From assembly GCA_040881785.1 (NCBI GenBank), contig JBBECO010000199.1, positions 17,183 through 81,182 on the forward strand: a DNA stretch of 64,000 nucleotides, read 5' to 3'. Source of the DNA: JACDCA01 sp040881785. GTDB taxonomy: Bacteria; Acidobacteriota; Vicinamibacteria; Vicinamibacterales; 2-12-FULL-66-21. This document shows positions 44,137 through 52,289 of the stretch, one piece after another. Below the pieces are notes generated by a model. That model was not told the origin of the DNA. It saw only the letters and a program-made list of their open reading frames with translations, and did no database searches. The translations under genes were made by a program, and so were the position numbers. Within the stretch, counting starts at the first letter, position 1. Each line of letters begins with the position of its first letter.

Positions 44137-45374
44137 CGCGGTGTCCGGCGAACGCCGGCCAGGATCCCAGAGGCGCAGACAATGACCGTCGGATCGAGCA
44201 CCGGGATGCGGAAGCGTTCTTGCGGGAAGAAGATCAGCGATGTCATCACGACCGACAGGGCCAGGAGGAGCAACGGGGTCGCGGCGCTCCGGCGCCGCAC
44301 GAGCCTGCCGAGGCCGAGGAACGCCAGCGGCGCGAGCAGCGCGTATGGGATCACCGACGCCAGCAGATATCTGGTGGAGTGTAGCGTATACGACGGTCCG
44401 ATCGGGACGAAGGTGTAGAAGGCCTTTTTCGCGAGCAGCGTGATCCACCACCCGGGATGCTCGACGATGTACCCGATCGCGTCGCGGTAGTAGAGCGGCT
44501 CGAGGGCTTCCGCGCTGAGGCCGGGCCGCGTCGCGCGGAACGCGATCTCCGCCCGCTTGAGCTCGGGGTTGGCCGCGAGATCCCCTTCGCCGCGGGCGAG
44601 CGGATGGTTGCCGGTCCAGAACGTGACGCCGCCCTCGGACGCGACCAGGACGAAGCGGCCGTGCGTGCGCGCGTTGCGCAGCGTCCACGGCGCGACGACC
44701 ACCGCCGCCGCCACGCAGAAGGCCAGCGCCAGCGACCACTGGCGCCGGTGGCCGAACCAGAGGGCGGCCAGCGGCAGGAACAGCAGCATGCCGGGCCGCA
44801 CGAGGATCGCGAGCCCCGCCACGAGACCCGCCGCGACCGCGAGCGCGCCGCCGCCCCGCGTGGCGTGTTCCTCGTCGGCCCGCGTGCGCGCGCCATCGAG
44901 CAGCAGGACGCACCCGAACGCCAGGAGCATGTACAGCGATTCGCTGAAGACGTACGCGGAGATCCAGACGAGCGGCGGGTACGCGGCCGCCATCGCGGCG
45001 GCGAGGGCGCCGGCCCGGGGATTCCAGGCGCGTGAGGCGAGGAGCCCGATCATCCACACGACGATGGCGCCGAGCATCGCCTGCGCGACCTGGATCCCCG
45101 GCGGCGCGCTCGTGACGTGCGCGTCGGCGCCGAGCAGCGCGAGAAACGCCGGGTAGCCGGGCGCCCGGCCGAACGACTGGCCGGTGCCGGTCTCGTGTCC
45201 TTCGGGATAGGTGAGCCCGCGGCCGTCCGACAGGCTCTGCGCGAGCGCGAGGTATTCGCGTTCGTCGTGCGTGAGCGGTTTGCCGGTCCAGTAGAGGAGT
45301 CCGAACGCGAGCCGGAGGATGAGGCCGGCCACCGCGGCGGCGAGGATCAGCCGTCGGCTGCGGGCGCTGTCCAT
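44133..45374 (-). CDS. GT39/PMT-like membrane glycosyltransferase
   Basis: This 413-residue polytopic protein has the motif GKPLTHDEREYLALAQSLSD after the first helix, containing the Asp-Glu pair. It then has YVFSESLYMLLAFG and VAPWTLRNARTHGRFVLVAS, all common in PMT_2-type transferases. It lacks the long soluble C-terminal domain of its relatives in this locus. It lies between two GT2 genes (5-bp gap upstream, ATGA overlap downstream), a clear donor-synthase and transferase arrangement. Confidence 0.85.
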   Translation of the reverse strand: MDSARSRRLILAAAVAGLILRLAFGLLYWTGKPLTHDEREYLALAQSLSDGRGLTYPEGHETGTGQSFGRAPGYPAFLALLGADAHVTSAPPGIQVAQAMLGAIVVWMIGLLASRAWNPRAGALAAAMAAAYPPLVWISAYVFSESLYMLLAFGCVLLLDGARTRADEEHATRGGGALAVAAGLVAGLAILVRPGMLLFLPLAALWFGHRRQWSLALAFCVAAAVVVAPWTLRNARTHGRFVLVASEGGVTFWTGNHPLARGEGDLAANPELKRAEIAFRATRPGLSAEALEPLYYRDAIGYIVEHPGWWITLLAKKAFYTFVPIGPSYTLHSTRYLLASVIPYALLAPLAFLGLGRLVRRRSAATPLLLLALSVVMTSLIFFPQERFRIPVLDPTVIVCASGILAGVRRTPR

Positions 45375-45379
45375 CCCGG

Positions 45380-46240
45380 TTACTGGCGGCCCTCGAAGCG
45401 AAGCGCGGAAATCTGCTCGGAGACGAGCCCCACGAGAAACACGATCACCGACAGGGTGATCAGCAGCACCGACGTATTCGTGATGTGCATCTCGTAATAG
45501 ATCGTCCAGGCCGCGTAGCCCAGGCCGACGGCCAGCGGCACCAGGCTGATCGGCAGGAACACCTTCAGCGGACTGAAGAGCGTGACGATCCGCAGGATGA
45601 TCATCAGGAACTTCGCGCCGTCGCGCGCCAGGCGGATCTTCGACTGACCCTCGCGCTGCCGTGCCTCGACCGGCTCGAAGGTCACGTTGTACCCGGCCTT
45701 GATGAACGCAAGCGTGGTCGTCGTCGGGGTCGAGAACCCGTTCGGCAGCAGGTGCAGAAACTCGCGGAGGTGCTCGCGGCGCGCGGCCCGGAACCCGCTC
45801 GTCAGGTCCGGGATCTCGCGATCGGTGAGATAGCTGGCCAGCCGGTTCAGCGCCGAGTTGCCGAAGCGCCGGGCGTGGGTCGCCTGCGTCTCGCGGCTCC
45901 GGGCGCCGATGACGAGGTCGTACTCGCCGAGCGCCGCCACCAGGCGTCCGGCATCTTCCGCCCGGTGCTGCCCGTCGCCGTCCACGATGAGGATGTACTC
46001 GCCCGTGGCCGTGCGAATGCCGGTCTTGACCGCCGCGCCGTTCCCCTTGTTGTAGGGATGACGCACCACCGTTGCGCCCGCCGCCGCGGCCTGCTGCGCC
46101 GTGGCGTCCTCCGAGCCGTCGTCGATGACGATGACCTCGTGCCACGGGGCGGCGGCGCGGAGCGCGCCGACGAGGCCCGCGATGGCCTCGGCTTCGTTGT
46201 ACGCGGGGACGATGACCGAAACTGAAGAAGGCGCCGCCAT
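45380..46240 (-). CDS. GT2 glycosyltransferase with C-terminal membrane segments
   Basis: This 286-residue protein has SVSVIVPAYNEAEAIAGLV, VIDDGSEDATAQ, LIVDGDGQHRAEDAG (DxD site), GARSRETQ and LTSGFRAARREHL. Two C-terminal hydrophobic segments follow (IVTLFSPLKVFLPISLVPLA, then TSVLLITLSVIVFLVGLVSE). This is the layout of polyprenyl-phosphate sugar transferases anchored in the membrane. The TGA of the next gene upstream overlaps its start by 1 bp. It is a paralogue of the neighbouring GT2 gene. Confidence 0.88.
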   Translation of the reverse strand: MAAPSSVSVIVPAYNEAEAIAGLVGALRAAAPWHEVIVIDDGSEDATAQQAAAAGATVVRHPYNKGNGAAVKTGIRTATGEYILIVDGDGQHRAEDAGRLVAALGEYDLVIGARSRETQATHARRFGNSALNRLASYLTDREIPDLTSGFRAARREHLREFLHLLPNGFSTPTTTTLAFIKAGYNVTFEPVEARQREGQSKIRLARDGAKFLMIILRIVTLFSPLKVFLPISLVPLAVGLGYAAWTIYYEMHITNTSVLLITLSVIVFLVGLVSEQISALRFEGRQ

Positions 46241-47201
46241 CAGCCGTCACCCCGATCGCGCGGCAGCTCGATCTTGCGCACGCGGTAGAGCAGGTCCTCG
46301 AGCAGCTTGCGGTTGGCCGAGATGACGTCGGCGAGGAGNNNNNNNNNNNNNNNNNNNNNNNNNNNNNNNNNNNNNNNNNNNNNNNNNNNNNNNNNNNNNN
46401 NNNNNNNNNNNNNNNNNNNNNNNNNNNNNNNNNNNNNNCGCCGAACAGCGTCAGCCCGATGTACGAGAACACTTTCAGCGGCTCGTACATCGCGTAGATC
46501 CGCACGATGGTCGCCGACGACTGTTTGACGTACGCAAAGATGCTGTCGAAGAGCCGCGACTCGCGCGTCCGGGCGTTGGTGGCGACCGGCACGTGCGCGA
46601 TGGCCATCCGCTTCTTGCCCGCCTGGATGATCGACTCGAGCGTGTAGGAGAACTCCGACACGATCGTCATGCGCAGTGCGGCCTCCCGCGTGTACGCCCG
46701 GAAGCCGCTCGTCGTGTCGGGGACCGTCGTGCTCGAGACCTGCCGGACGACCCAGCTGCCGAGGCCCTGCAACTGGCGCTTCTGCCACGACATGTGCGAG
46801 AGCTCGGCGATGTTCCGGTCCCCGACCACCAGGTCCGCCTCACCCCGCAGCAGCGGCGCCAACAGCTTGCCGATCTCGCTGCCCGCGTACTGGTTGTCAG
46901 CGTCGGTGTTGACGATGAAATCCGCCCCCTGTTTCAGCGAGGCGTCGATGCCGGCCATGAACGCGGCGGCGAGCCCCTTGTTCCGGGTCAGCCGCACGAC
47001 GTGGTGGACGCCATGGGCACGCGCCACGTCGGCCGTGCCGTCGCGCGACCCGTCGTCGATGACGAGCACCTCGATGACGTCGATGCCCGGCACCGAGGAC
47101 GGGAGGTCGGCCAGCGTGGCCGGCAGGGTAGCGGCCTCGTTGAGGCACGGGATCTGGATGATCAGTTTTTTCACAGGCTGCGAACGGTCGATTATGGCCA
47201 T
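46240..47201 (-). CDS. GT2 glycosyltransferase with C-terminal membrane segments, interrupted by a scaffold gap
   Basis: The N-terminal part is a complete GT2 domain: KKLIIQIPCLNEAATLPATL, VIDDGSRDGTAD, FIVNTDADNQYAGSEIG and PDTTSGFRAYTREAAL. It runs into YEPLKVFSYIGLTLFG, where 100 N begin. After the gap the frame resumes as LLADVISANRKLLEDLLYRV, the usual ending of this protein type. The two parts are in different frames with 100 N, so the true gap length should be 2 modulo 3. The start is ATG at 47201, or GTG at 47174, which gives the more typical VKKLIIQIP opening. Confidence 0.83.
46339..46438. other. Scaffold gap of 100 N
   Basis: The flanks share no overlap, unlike the gap at 18462, so real sequence is missing here. 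It should encode the end of the first membrane segment and a second one. Confidence 0.97.
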
Positions 47202-47218
47202 TTCCGGCGATTTGGCAA

Positions 47219-48259
47219 TCAACCGACCAACTTCTCGATGACGCCGTCCCACGTGATCGTGCGCGCGAGGTCGTAGCCCGAGTCGCCCAGCCGGGCCGCG
47301 GCCGCCCGATCGGCGTCGGCCGCGCGGATCGCACCCGCGAGCGCGGCCGGGACCGGTTCACAGGTCCAGCCGTTGACGCCGTCGAGGACGAATTCGGTCG
47401 GTCCGCCCGAATCCGTGCAGGTGATCACCGGCTTGCGCGCGAGAAAGGCCTCGAGCGTGACATAGCCGAAGTCTTCGTCGAAAGGCGGATAGACCACGGC
47501 AAGGGCCCCCGCATAGAGATCGATCAAGTCCTCGTCCTGCACCGTGCCCAGGAAGGTGACCCGGTCACTGACTCCCGCGCCGCCCGCCGCCCGCTCGACG
47601 TTGGCGCGCTGTGTGCCGTCACCCGCAACGACCAGGCGGACCCGCGCCGGCGCCTCGGCCATCGCGCGGACGATGAGATCCACGCGTTTGACCGCCTCGA
47701 TCCGCCCGACCGAGAGCACGTAGTCGCCGTACTCCCCGGCCCGCAGCTGCCGCGAGAGACGCGAGGGATGGTAGAGCGCCTGCGCCTCGAGACCGTTGTA
47801 CTTGCGAAGCCGCGACGCCGTGTTCCTGGCGTTGGCGAAAATCGAACGGCACTCCCCGAGCATCTCGGTGTCGAGCGCGATCAGCTTGTCGCGCAGGCCG
47901 ACGTCCAGGTCGGTATGCGAGAAGTCGCTGTACTCCGTGCCGCACAGTTCGTACGCCGCTCGGTACTGGTGGATCAGCCAGGCCACTTTTCGCGGGTGAC
48001 GGGCGAAGTACGTCGGGAACTTCGAGGCGATGACCAGGTCGACCGGCCGGCCGTTGCTTTCACTGAGATCCAGCAACCGCCACGCCGCCGCGTGCGGGAG
48101 GATCTCCTCCTTCGGATACCACTTGAACGGCACGCTGACGAGTTCGGCGAGATACCCGCGCTCCCGTAGCTCGCGGACCAGTTCGCGCACGTGAATCTCG
48201 GCCCCCCCGTGCACGAAGGGAACCTGCGCCTCGCAGACGAGGACCGTGCGCACGCTCAT
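47219..48259 (-). CDS. GT4-type glycosyltransferase
   Basis: This 346-residue protein opens VRTVLVCEAQVPFVHGGAEI followed by HVRELVRELRERG, and has HQYRAAYELCGTEYSDF in the acceptor domain. The donor domain reads LSVGRIEAVKRVDLIVRAMA, VVAGDGTQRANVERAA, and DEDFGYVTLEAFLARKPVI (donor-site glutamates). It is the first gene of the minus-strand glycan locus and is divergent from the dcw cluster, about 190 bp apart, so its promoter must lie in that shared region. Confidence 0.88.
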   Translation of the reverse strand: MSVRTVLVCEAQVPFVHGGAEIHVRELVRELRERGYLAELVSVPFKWYPKEEILPHAAAWRLLDLSESNGRPVDLVIASKFPTYFARHPRKVAWLIHQYRAAYELCGTEYSDFSHTDLDVGLRDKLIALDTEMLGECRSIFANARNTASRLRKYNGLEAQALYHPSRLSRQLRAGEYGDYVLSVGRIEAVKRVDLIVRAMAEAPARVRLVVAGDGTQRANVERAAGGAGVSDRVTFLGTVQDEDLIDLYAGALAVVYPPFDEDFGYVTLEAFLARKPVITCTDSGGPTEFVLDGVNGWTCEPVPAALAGAIRAADADRAAAARLGDSGYDLARTITWDGVIEKLVG

Positions 48260-48380
48260 AGCTCACCCATGCGTCGAATTTGCACATCGTAGCACGTGGC
48301 TGCTCCAGCCGGTCCGTGGTTTCGCCCGACTTTCGACGGCGAAGAAACAGCGTAACATCCTCGCCTTCTTTATTTTACGG

Positions 48381-48409
48381 TTGACAACCCATCCGGGCTT
48401 CTCTACCAT
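48381..48409 (+). promoter_or_regulatory. Sigma-70-type promoter of the dcw operon
   Basis: A perfect -35 TTGACA (48381-48386) is separated by 17 bp from a -10 TACCAT (48404-48409, 4 of 6 matches). The predicted start site is near 48416, at the first MraZ box. Confidence 0.75.
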
Positions 48410-48413
48410 CGCG

Positions 48414-48443
48414 GTGGAAATTAGTGGAGTAAAGTGGAGTAAA
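48414..48443 (+). promoter_or_regulatory. MraZ operator: three GTGG boxes with 10-bp period
   Basis: GTGGAAATTA, GTGGAGTAAA and GTGGAGTAAA start at 48414, 48424 and 48434, exactly one helical turn apart. MraZ proteins bind arrays of TGGG/GTGG-type boxes with this spacing upstream of mraZ. The third box contains the GGAG that serves as Shine-Dalgarno for the GTG at 48449. Confidence 0.85.
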
Positions 48444-48448
48444 CAGAC

Positions 48449-48889
48449 GTGCTCCGGGGCAACTACACCGCCAAGATCGATGAGAAAGGGCGGCTCAAGA
48501 TTCCGAACGCGTTCCGCGCTCTCGTCGAGGAGAAGCACGGATCGGACCTGTTCGTGACGAGCCTGACGGGGGAGTCTGTCCGCATTTATCCGATGCCGGT
48601 CTGGATGGCGATCGAGGAAAAAATGGCCAAGGTCCCCTCGACACATCCCGCCAGGCTCAAGTTTTTCGACCGCGTCAATTACTTCGGCCAGACCGCGGCA
48701 TTCGACAACCAGGGTCGAGTCATTATCCACGCCCGCCTCCGCGATTCCGCGTCGATGGCCGGCGAGGTCGATGTGTTCGGCAATTACGACTACCTCGAGG
48801 TCTGGAATCACGAGCGCTTCGTCGCCAGGCTCCAGCACGATCCGTTCACCGACGACGACGCGCGCGCCCTGGCGGAGTTCGGGATCTGA
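48449..48889 (+). CDS. mraZ: Transcriptional regulator MraZ
   Basis: This 146-residue protein has two SpoVT-AbrB-type DNA-binding halves. The first is LRGNYTAKIDEKGRLKIPNA (residue 2) and the second is AAFDNQGRVIIHARLRDSA, with the conserved DxKGR and DxQGR cores. MraZ represses or tunes the dcw operon by binding repeats in its own leader. Translation starts at a GTG 5 nt after the third operator box. It is the first gene of the operon, and rsmH follows 5 bp after its stop. Confidence 0.95.
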   Translation: MLRGNYTAKIDEKGRLKIPNAFRALVEEKHGSDLFVTSLTGESVRIYPMPVWMAIEEKMAKVPSTHPARLKFFDRVNYFGQTAAFDNQGRVIIHARLRDSASMAGEVDVFGNYDYLEVWNHERFVARLQHDPFTDDDARALAEFGI

Positions 48890-48894
48890 CGGTC

Positions 48895-49785
48895 ATGGAC
48901 GCACCGAGGCACGAGCCGGTCATGTCCGTGGAGGTGGTGTCGCTGCTGCAGCCCGCACGCGGCGGGTTGTTCGTGGACTGCACGACGGGACTCGGTGGTC
49001 ACAGCGCGCTCATCCTCGAGGGAGGCGCCGACGTGCTGATCGGACTGGATCGGGATGCGGATGCGCTGCGGATCGCGGGTGAGCGCCTGGCGGCGTACGG
49101 CGATCGCGTCGAGCTCGTCCATTCGGACTATCGGCAGCTCGACGCCGTGCTCGAGGCCCGCGGGATTCCGGGCGTGGACGGCGTGCTCGCGGACCTCGGG
49201 GTGTCGTCGATGCAGCTCGAGGCCGAGGGACGCGGCTTCAGCTTCCGGCGCGACGAGCCGCTCGACATGCGCATGGACCGCACGCAGGGGCCGACGGCGG
49301 CCGACCTGCTCATGGACGTCGATGAAGAGGACCTGGCCAACGTGATCTTTCAGTTCGGCGAGGAACGGCACTCGCGCCGCATCGCCCGCGCGATCGTGCG
49401 CGAATGCGCCCAGGGGCGCATCGAGACGACCGGCGCGCTCGCGGCCATCGTGCGGCGCGCGGTGCCGACCCGCGGCTACCAGCGCATCGACCCGGCGACG
49501 CGAACCTTCCAGGCGCTGCGGATCTGGGTGAACCGCGAGCTCGAAGGGCTCGACACGTTTCTCACCGACGCGTCCCGGCGGCTGCTCGCCGGCGCGCGTC
49601 TGGTCGTCATCACGTTCCACTCGCTCGAGGACCGGATCGTGAAGCACACGTTCCGCGCGATCGCCGCCGCGAGCGAGACCTGGCAGGTGCTCACCCGTCG
49701 TCCGCTGGTGCCGGGCGACGAGGAAGTGGCGCGTAATCCCCGCGCGCGGAGCGCGAAACTGCGGGCGATCGAGAGGCTGGCATGA
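48895..49785 (+). CDS. rsmH: 16S rRNA (cytosine1402-N4)-methyltransferase RsmH
   Basis: This 296-residue protein has APRHEPVMSVEVVSLL at the N-terminus, the SAM motif FVDCTTGLGGHSALIL and VDGVLADLGVSSMQLE. It also has RGFSFRRDEPLDMRMD, and VITFHSLEDRIVKHTFR near the end, all diagnostic of RsmH (MraW). It methylates cytosine 1402 of 16S rRNA at the ribosomal P site. It overlaps ftsL by 4 bp (ATGA). Confidence 0.96.
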   Translation: MDAPRHEPVMSVEVVSLLQPARGGLFVDCTTGLGGHSALILEGGADVLIGLDRDADALRIAGERLAAYGDRVELVHSDYRQLDAVLEARGIPGVDGVLADLGVSSMQLEAEGRGFSFRRDEPLDMRMDRTQGPTAADLLMDVDEEDLANVIFQFGEERHSRRIARAIVRECAQGRIETTGALAAIVRRAVPTRGYQRIDPATRTFQALRIWVNRELEGLDTFLTDASRRLLAGARLVVITFHSLEDRIVKHTFRAIAAASETWQVLTRRPLVPGDEEVARNPRARSAKLRAIERLA

Positions 49786-50168
49786 GCGCTGATTTCGAAT
49801 ACGCAATCAAGAAGGATGTCCGCAACAACCCGATCGTGCGGGAGGTGGATGAGGCGCGGCAGCGGCAGATCTGGCGGTCCCTCTGGGTGGGCGGCCTGCT
49901 GGTCGCGGTGCTGCTCTTCTCGGCCTGGCAGAATCTCGAGCTCGTCCAGCACGGCTATCAGCTCCAGCGGCTGCAGCAGCAGCATGCCGACGAGATCGAG
50001 ATCAACCGTCGTCTGACGCTCGAGCTCGAGACGCTTCGCTCCCCGGAACGCATCGAGGACCTGGCGAAACAACTGAACCTGATCACGCCGCCGCCCGACC
50101 GGGCGGTGGTGATCGAGCGCGTCACCCCCGCGACGCGACCCGACAAGTCCATCGTCGCCGCGCGCTAG
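49782..50168 (+). CDS. ftsL: Cell division protein FtsL-like
   Basis: This 128-residue bitopic protein has a cytosolic ~32-residue N-terminus, one membrane helix (LWVGGLLVAVLLFSAWQ) and then a periplasmic coiled coil (QLQRLQQQHADEIEINRRLT) ending in LRSPERIEDLAKQLNL, the typical FtsL/DivIC ending. It joins FtsQ and the FtsWI synthase in the divisome. Identification rests on topology and on position between rsmH and ftsI, as usual for this fast-evolving protein. Confidence 0.88.
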   Translation: MSADFEYAIKKDVRNNPIVREVDEARQRQIWRSLWVGGLLVAVLLFSAWQNLELVQHGYQLQRLQQQHADEIEINRRLTLELETLRSPERIEDLAKQLNLITPPPDRAVVIERVTPATRPDKSIVAAR

Positions 50169-50192
50169 CCCGTCGCGGCCGCAGGAGATCCG

Positions 50193-52289
50193 ATGGCTGA
50201 AGAACACGCCAGCAGCAGATTCAGGCTTCCCTGGAAGCTGCCCGTTCAGCGGGTGGCGCGCCGGGAGTCCGTGCAGACGCCGTTCGAATGGCGTGCGACG
50301 GTGCGCACCCGGGTGCTGGTCTGCGCGGCGGCGCTCGCGCTCTGGACGGCCGGCATCGAGGCGCGACTGATCTACCTGCAGGTGATCGCCCACGCCGACA
50401 TGGTGGCGCGCGCCGAGAAACAGCAGTCGATGACCGTGAACTCGGCGCCGAAGCGCGGCGACATCGTCGACCGGAACGGACGCCTTCTGGCCTACAGCGT
50501 CGACGCCGAGACGATCGGCGTCGACCCGACGCAGATCGACGATCCCGGAACCGTCGCACGTCTCCTGTGCGACGCGCTGGGGAACTGCAACGCCGCGCGG
50601 CGGCAGGACCTGCTGACGAAGCTCCAGCGTGATACCCAGTTCGTGTTCATCGAACGGCAGGTGTCACCCGACGTCGGACGGCGGGTGCGTGACCTGCATC
50701 TGCCCGGGATCGTGATCTATCGGGAGAACCGGCGGTACTACCCGAACCGGACCCTCGCCGCGCACGTGCTCGGCTACGTCGGCGTCGACAATACCGGCCT
50801 GGCAGGACTCGAGTCGGCGTACGACTCCCAGATCCGCGGCCGCAGCGGCCGCATGCTGCTGCGGGTGGATTCGCGGCGCGCCGCGCTCGCCGTCCGCGAA
50901 GCCGTCCTCCCGACGGCGGGGGACAGCCTCGAGCTGACGATCGATCAGTACCTGCAGCGGATCGTCGAGCGCGAGCTCGAGGCGGGTGTGGAGGAACACA
51001 ACGCCGAGAGCGGCCGCGCGGTCATCATGGATCCGCACACCGGCGCGATCCTGGCGCTGGCCAACTACCCGACGTTCAATCCGAACACCTACCGGACGTT
51101 TCCGGACGAGACCCGGAAGAACAGCGCCATTCAGGACGCCTACGAACCGGGCTCGACGTTCAAGCTCGTCACCGCGTCGGCCGCGCTCGAGGAAGGCGTC
51201 CTCGTCCCCGCCGACATGATCGACTGCGCGCCGGGGTGGATCAAGTTCCCGGGCCGCAAGCCGATCACAGACGTGCACCCCTACGGGCTGCTCTCGTTCC
51301 GGGACGTCATCGTCAAGTCGAGCAACGTCGGCGCCATCAAGGCCGGCCAGAAGGTCGGCATCGAGCGCCTCAGCATGTACGTCAACCGGTTCGGGTTCGG
51401 GCAGATCCTGTCGCCGGACTTCCGGGGTCAGAGCCGCGGTCTCTGGAACCCGGCCGCGCTCGACGAGAGCGGCCTCGCGTCGGTGTCGATGGGCTACCAG
51501 ATCGGCGTCACACCGCTGCAGATGGCCGCGGCGGTCAGCTCGGTGGCCAATGGCGGGACGCTCTACGAGCCGCGTCTCATCGGGGCGTTCATTCGCGACG
51601 GGCGCCGCGAGCCGGTGCCGCCCAAGGCACTCCGGCGTACGATCTCGGCGGAGACGGCCGCCACCATGACCACGATCATGGAAGCGGTGGTTGAAGAGGG
51701 GACGGCCAAAGCCGCCCGGATCGAAGGGTTCACGATCGCCGGCAAGACCGGAACCGCGGCCAAGGCCGTTCCCGGCGGGTACTCGAAGACCGATTATTTC
51801 ACGTCCTTCATCGGCTTTGCCCCGTCGCGCAAACCGGCGCTGACCGTCATTGTTGTCATCGACTCGCCGCACGGAAAAGTGAAGGCGTACGGCGGCACCG
51901 TCGCGGCGCCGATCTTCAAACGCATCGTCGAGGCCTCCCTGCGCCATCTCGGCATTGGTCCCACGATCAATGCCCCGTCACCGGTGATCGTGGCCCGTGC
52001 CGATAGCGCGGTGAAGGCCGTGCGTCCGGTCCCGACGGGCGTGGCGGCGATTCGCGCGCAGGTACTCGAACCGGTGCAGCCGGGCCTGATGCCGGATCTT
52101 CGTGGACTGAGCGCTCGCGAAGCGCTGCATTCGGTGACGACCATCGGGCTCAATCCACGGGTCTCGGGCCGCGGTTTCGTCCTCGAGCAGTCACCGGAAC
52201 CTGGCGCCGTCCTGATTCCCGGCGACGCCGTCACGCTGAAGCTTGGACGCCGGGCGCCTGTGCTGCCGGTGGGAGGCCGGCCGCAGTGA
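50193..52289 (+). CDS. ftsI: Penicillin-binding protein FtsI (PBP3) with one PASTA domain
   Basis: This 698-residue class B PBP has one membrane helix (residues about 40-62) and a dimerisation domain (RGDIVDRNGRLLA). The transpeptidase domain has EPGSTFK (Ser321, Lys324), SSN (376-378) and KTG (518-520). A single PASTA domain ends the protein (about 631-690; MPDLRGLSAREALHSVTTIG). It cross-links septal peptidoglycan with FtsW. A Shine-Dalgarno AGGAG precedes the ATG. The stop overlaps the murE GTG. PASTA domains on FtsI are more usual in Gram-positives, but they also occur in other phyla. Confidence 0.96.
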   Translation: MAEEHASSRFRLPWKLPVQRVARRESVQTPFEWRATVRTRVLVCAAALALWTAGIEARLIYLQVIAHADMVARAEKQQSMTVNSAPKRGDIVDRNGRLLAYSVDAETIGVDPTQIDDPGTVARLLCDALGNCNAARRQDLLTKLQRDTQFVFIERQVSPDVGRRVRDLHLPGIVIYRENRRYYPNRTLAAHVLGYVGVDNTGLAGLESAYDSQIRGRSGRMLLRVDSRRAALAVREAVLPTAGDSLELTIDQYLQRIVERELEAGVEEHNAESGRAVIMDPHTGAILALANYPTFNPNTYRTFPDETRKNSAIQDAYEPGSTFKLVTASAALEEGVLVPADMIDCAPGWIKFPGRKPITDVHPYGLLSFRDVIVKSSNVGAIKAGQKVGIERLSMYVNRFGFGQILSPDFRGQSRGLWNPAALDESGLASVSMGYQIGVTPLQMAAAVSSVANGGTLYEPRLIGAFIRDGRREPVPPKALRRTISAETAATMTTIMEAVVEEGTAKAARIEGFTIAGKTGTAAKAVPGGYSKTDYFTSFIGFAPSRKPALTVIVVIDSPHGKVKAYGGTVAAPIFKRIVEASLRHLGIGPTINAPSPVIVARADSAVKAVRPVPTGVAAIRAQVLEPVQPGLMPDLRGLSAREALHSVTTIGLNPRVSGRGFVLEQSPEPGAVLIPGDAVTLKLGRRAPVLPVGGRPQ

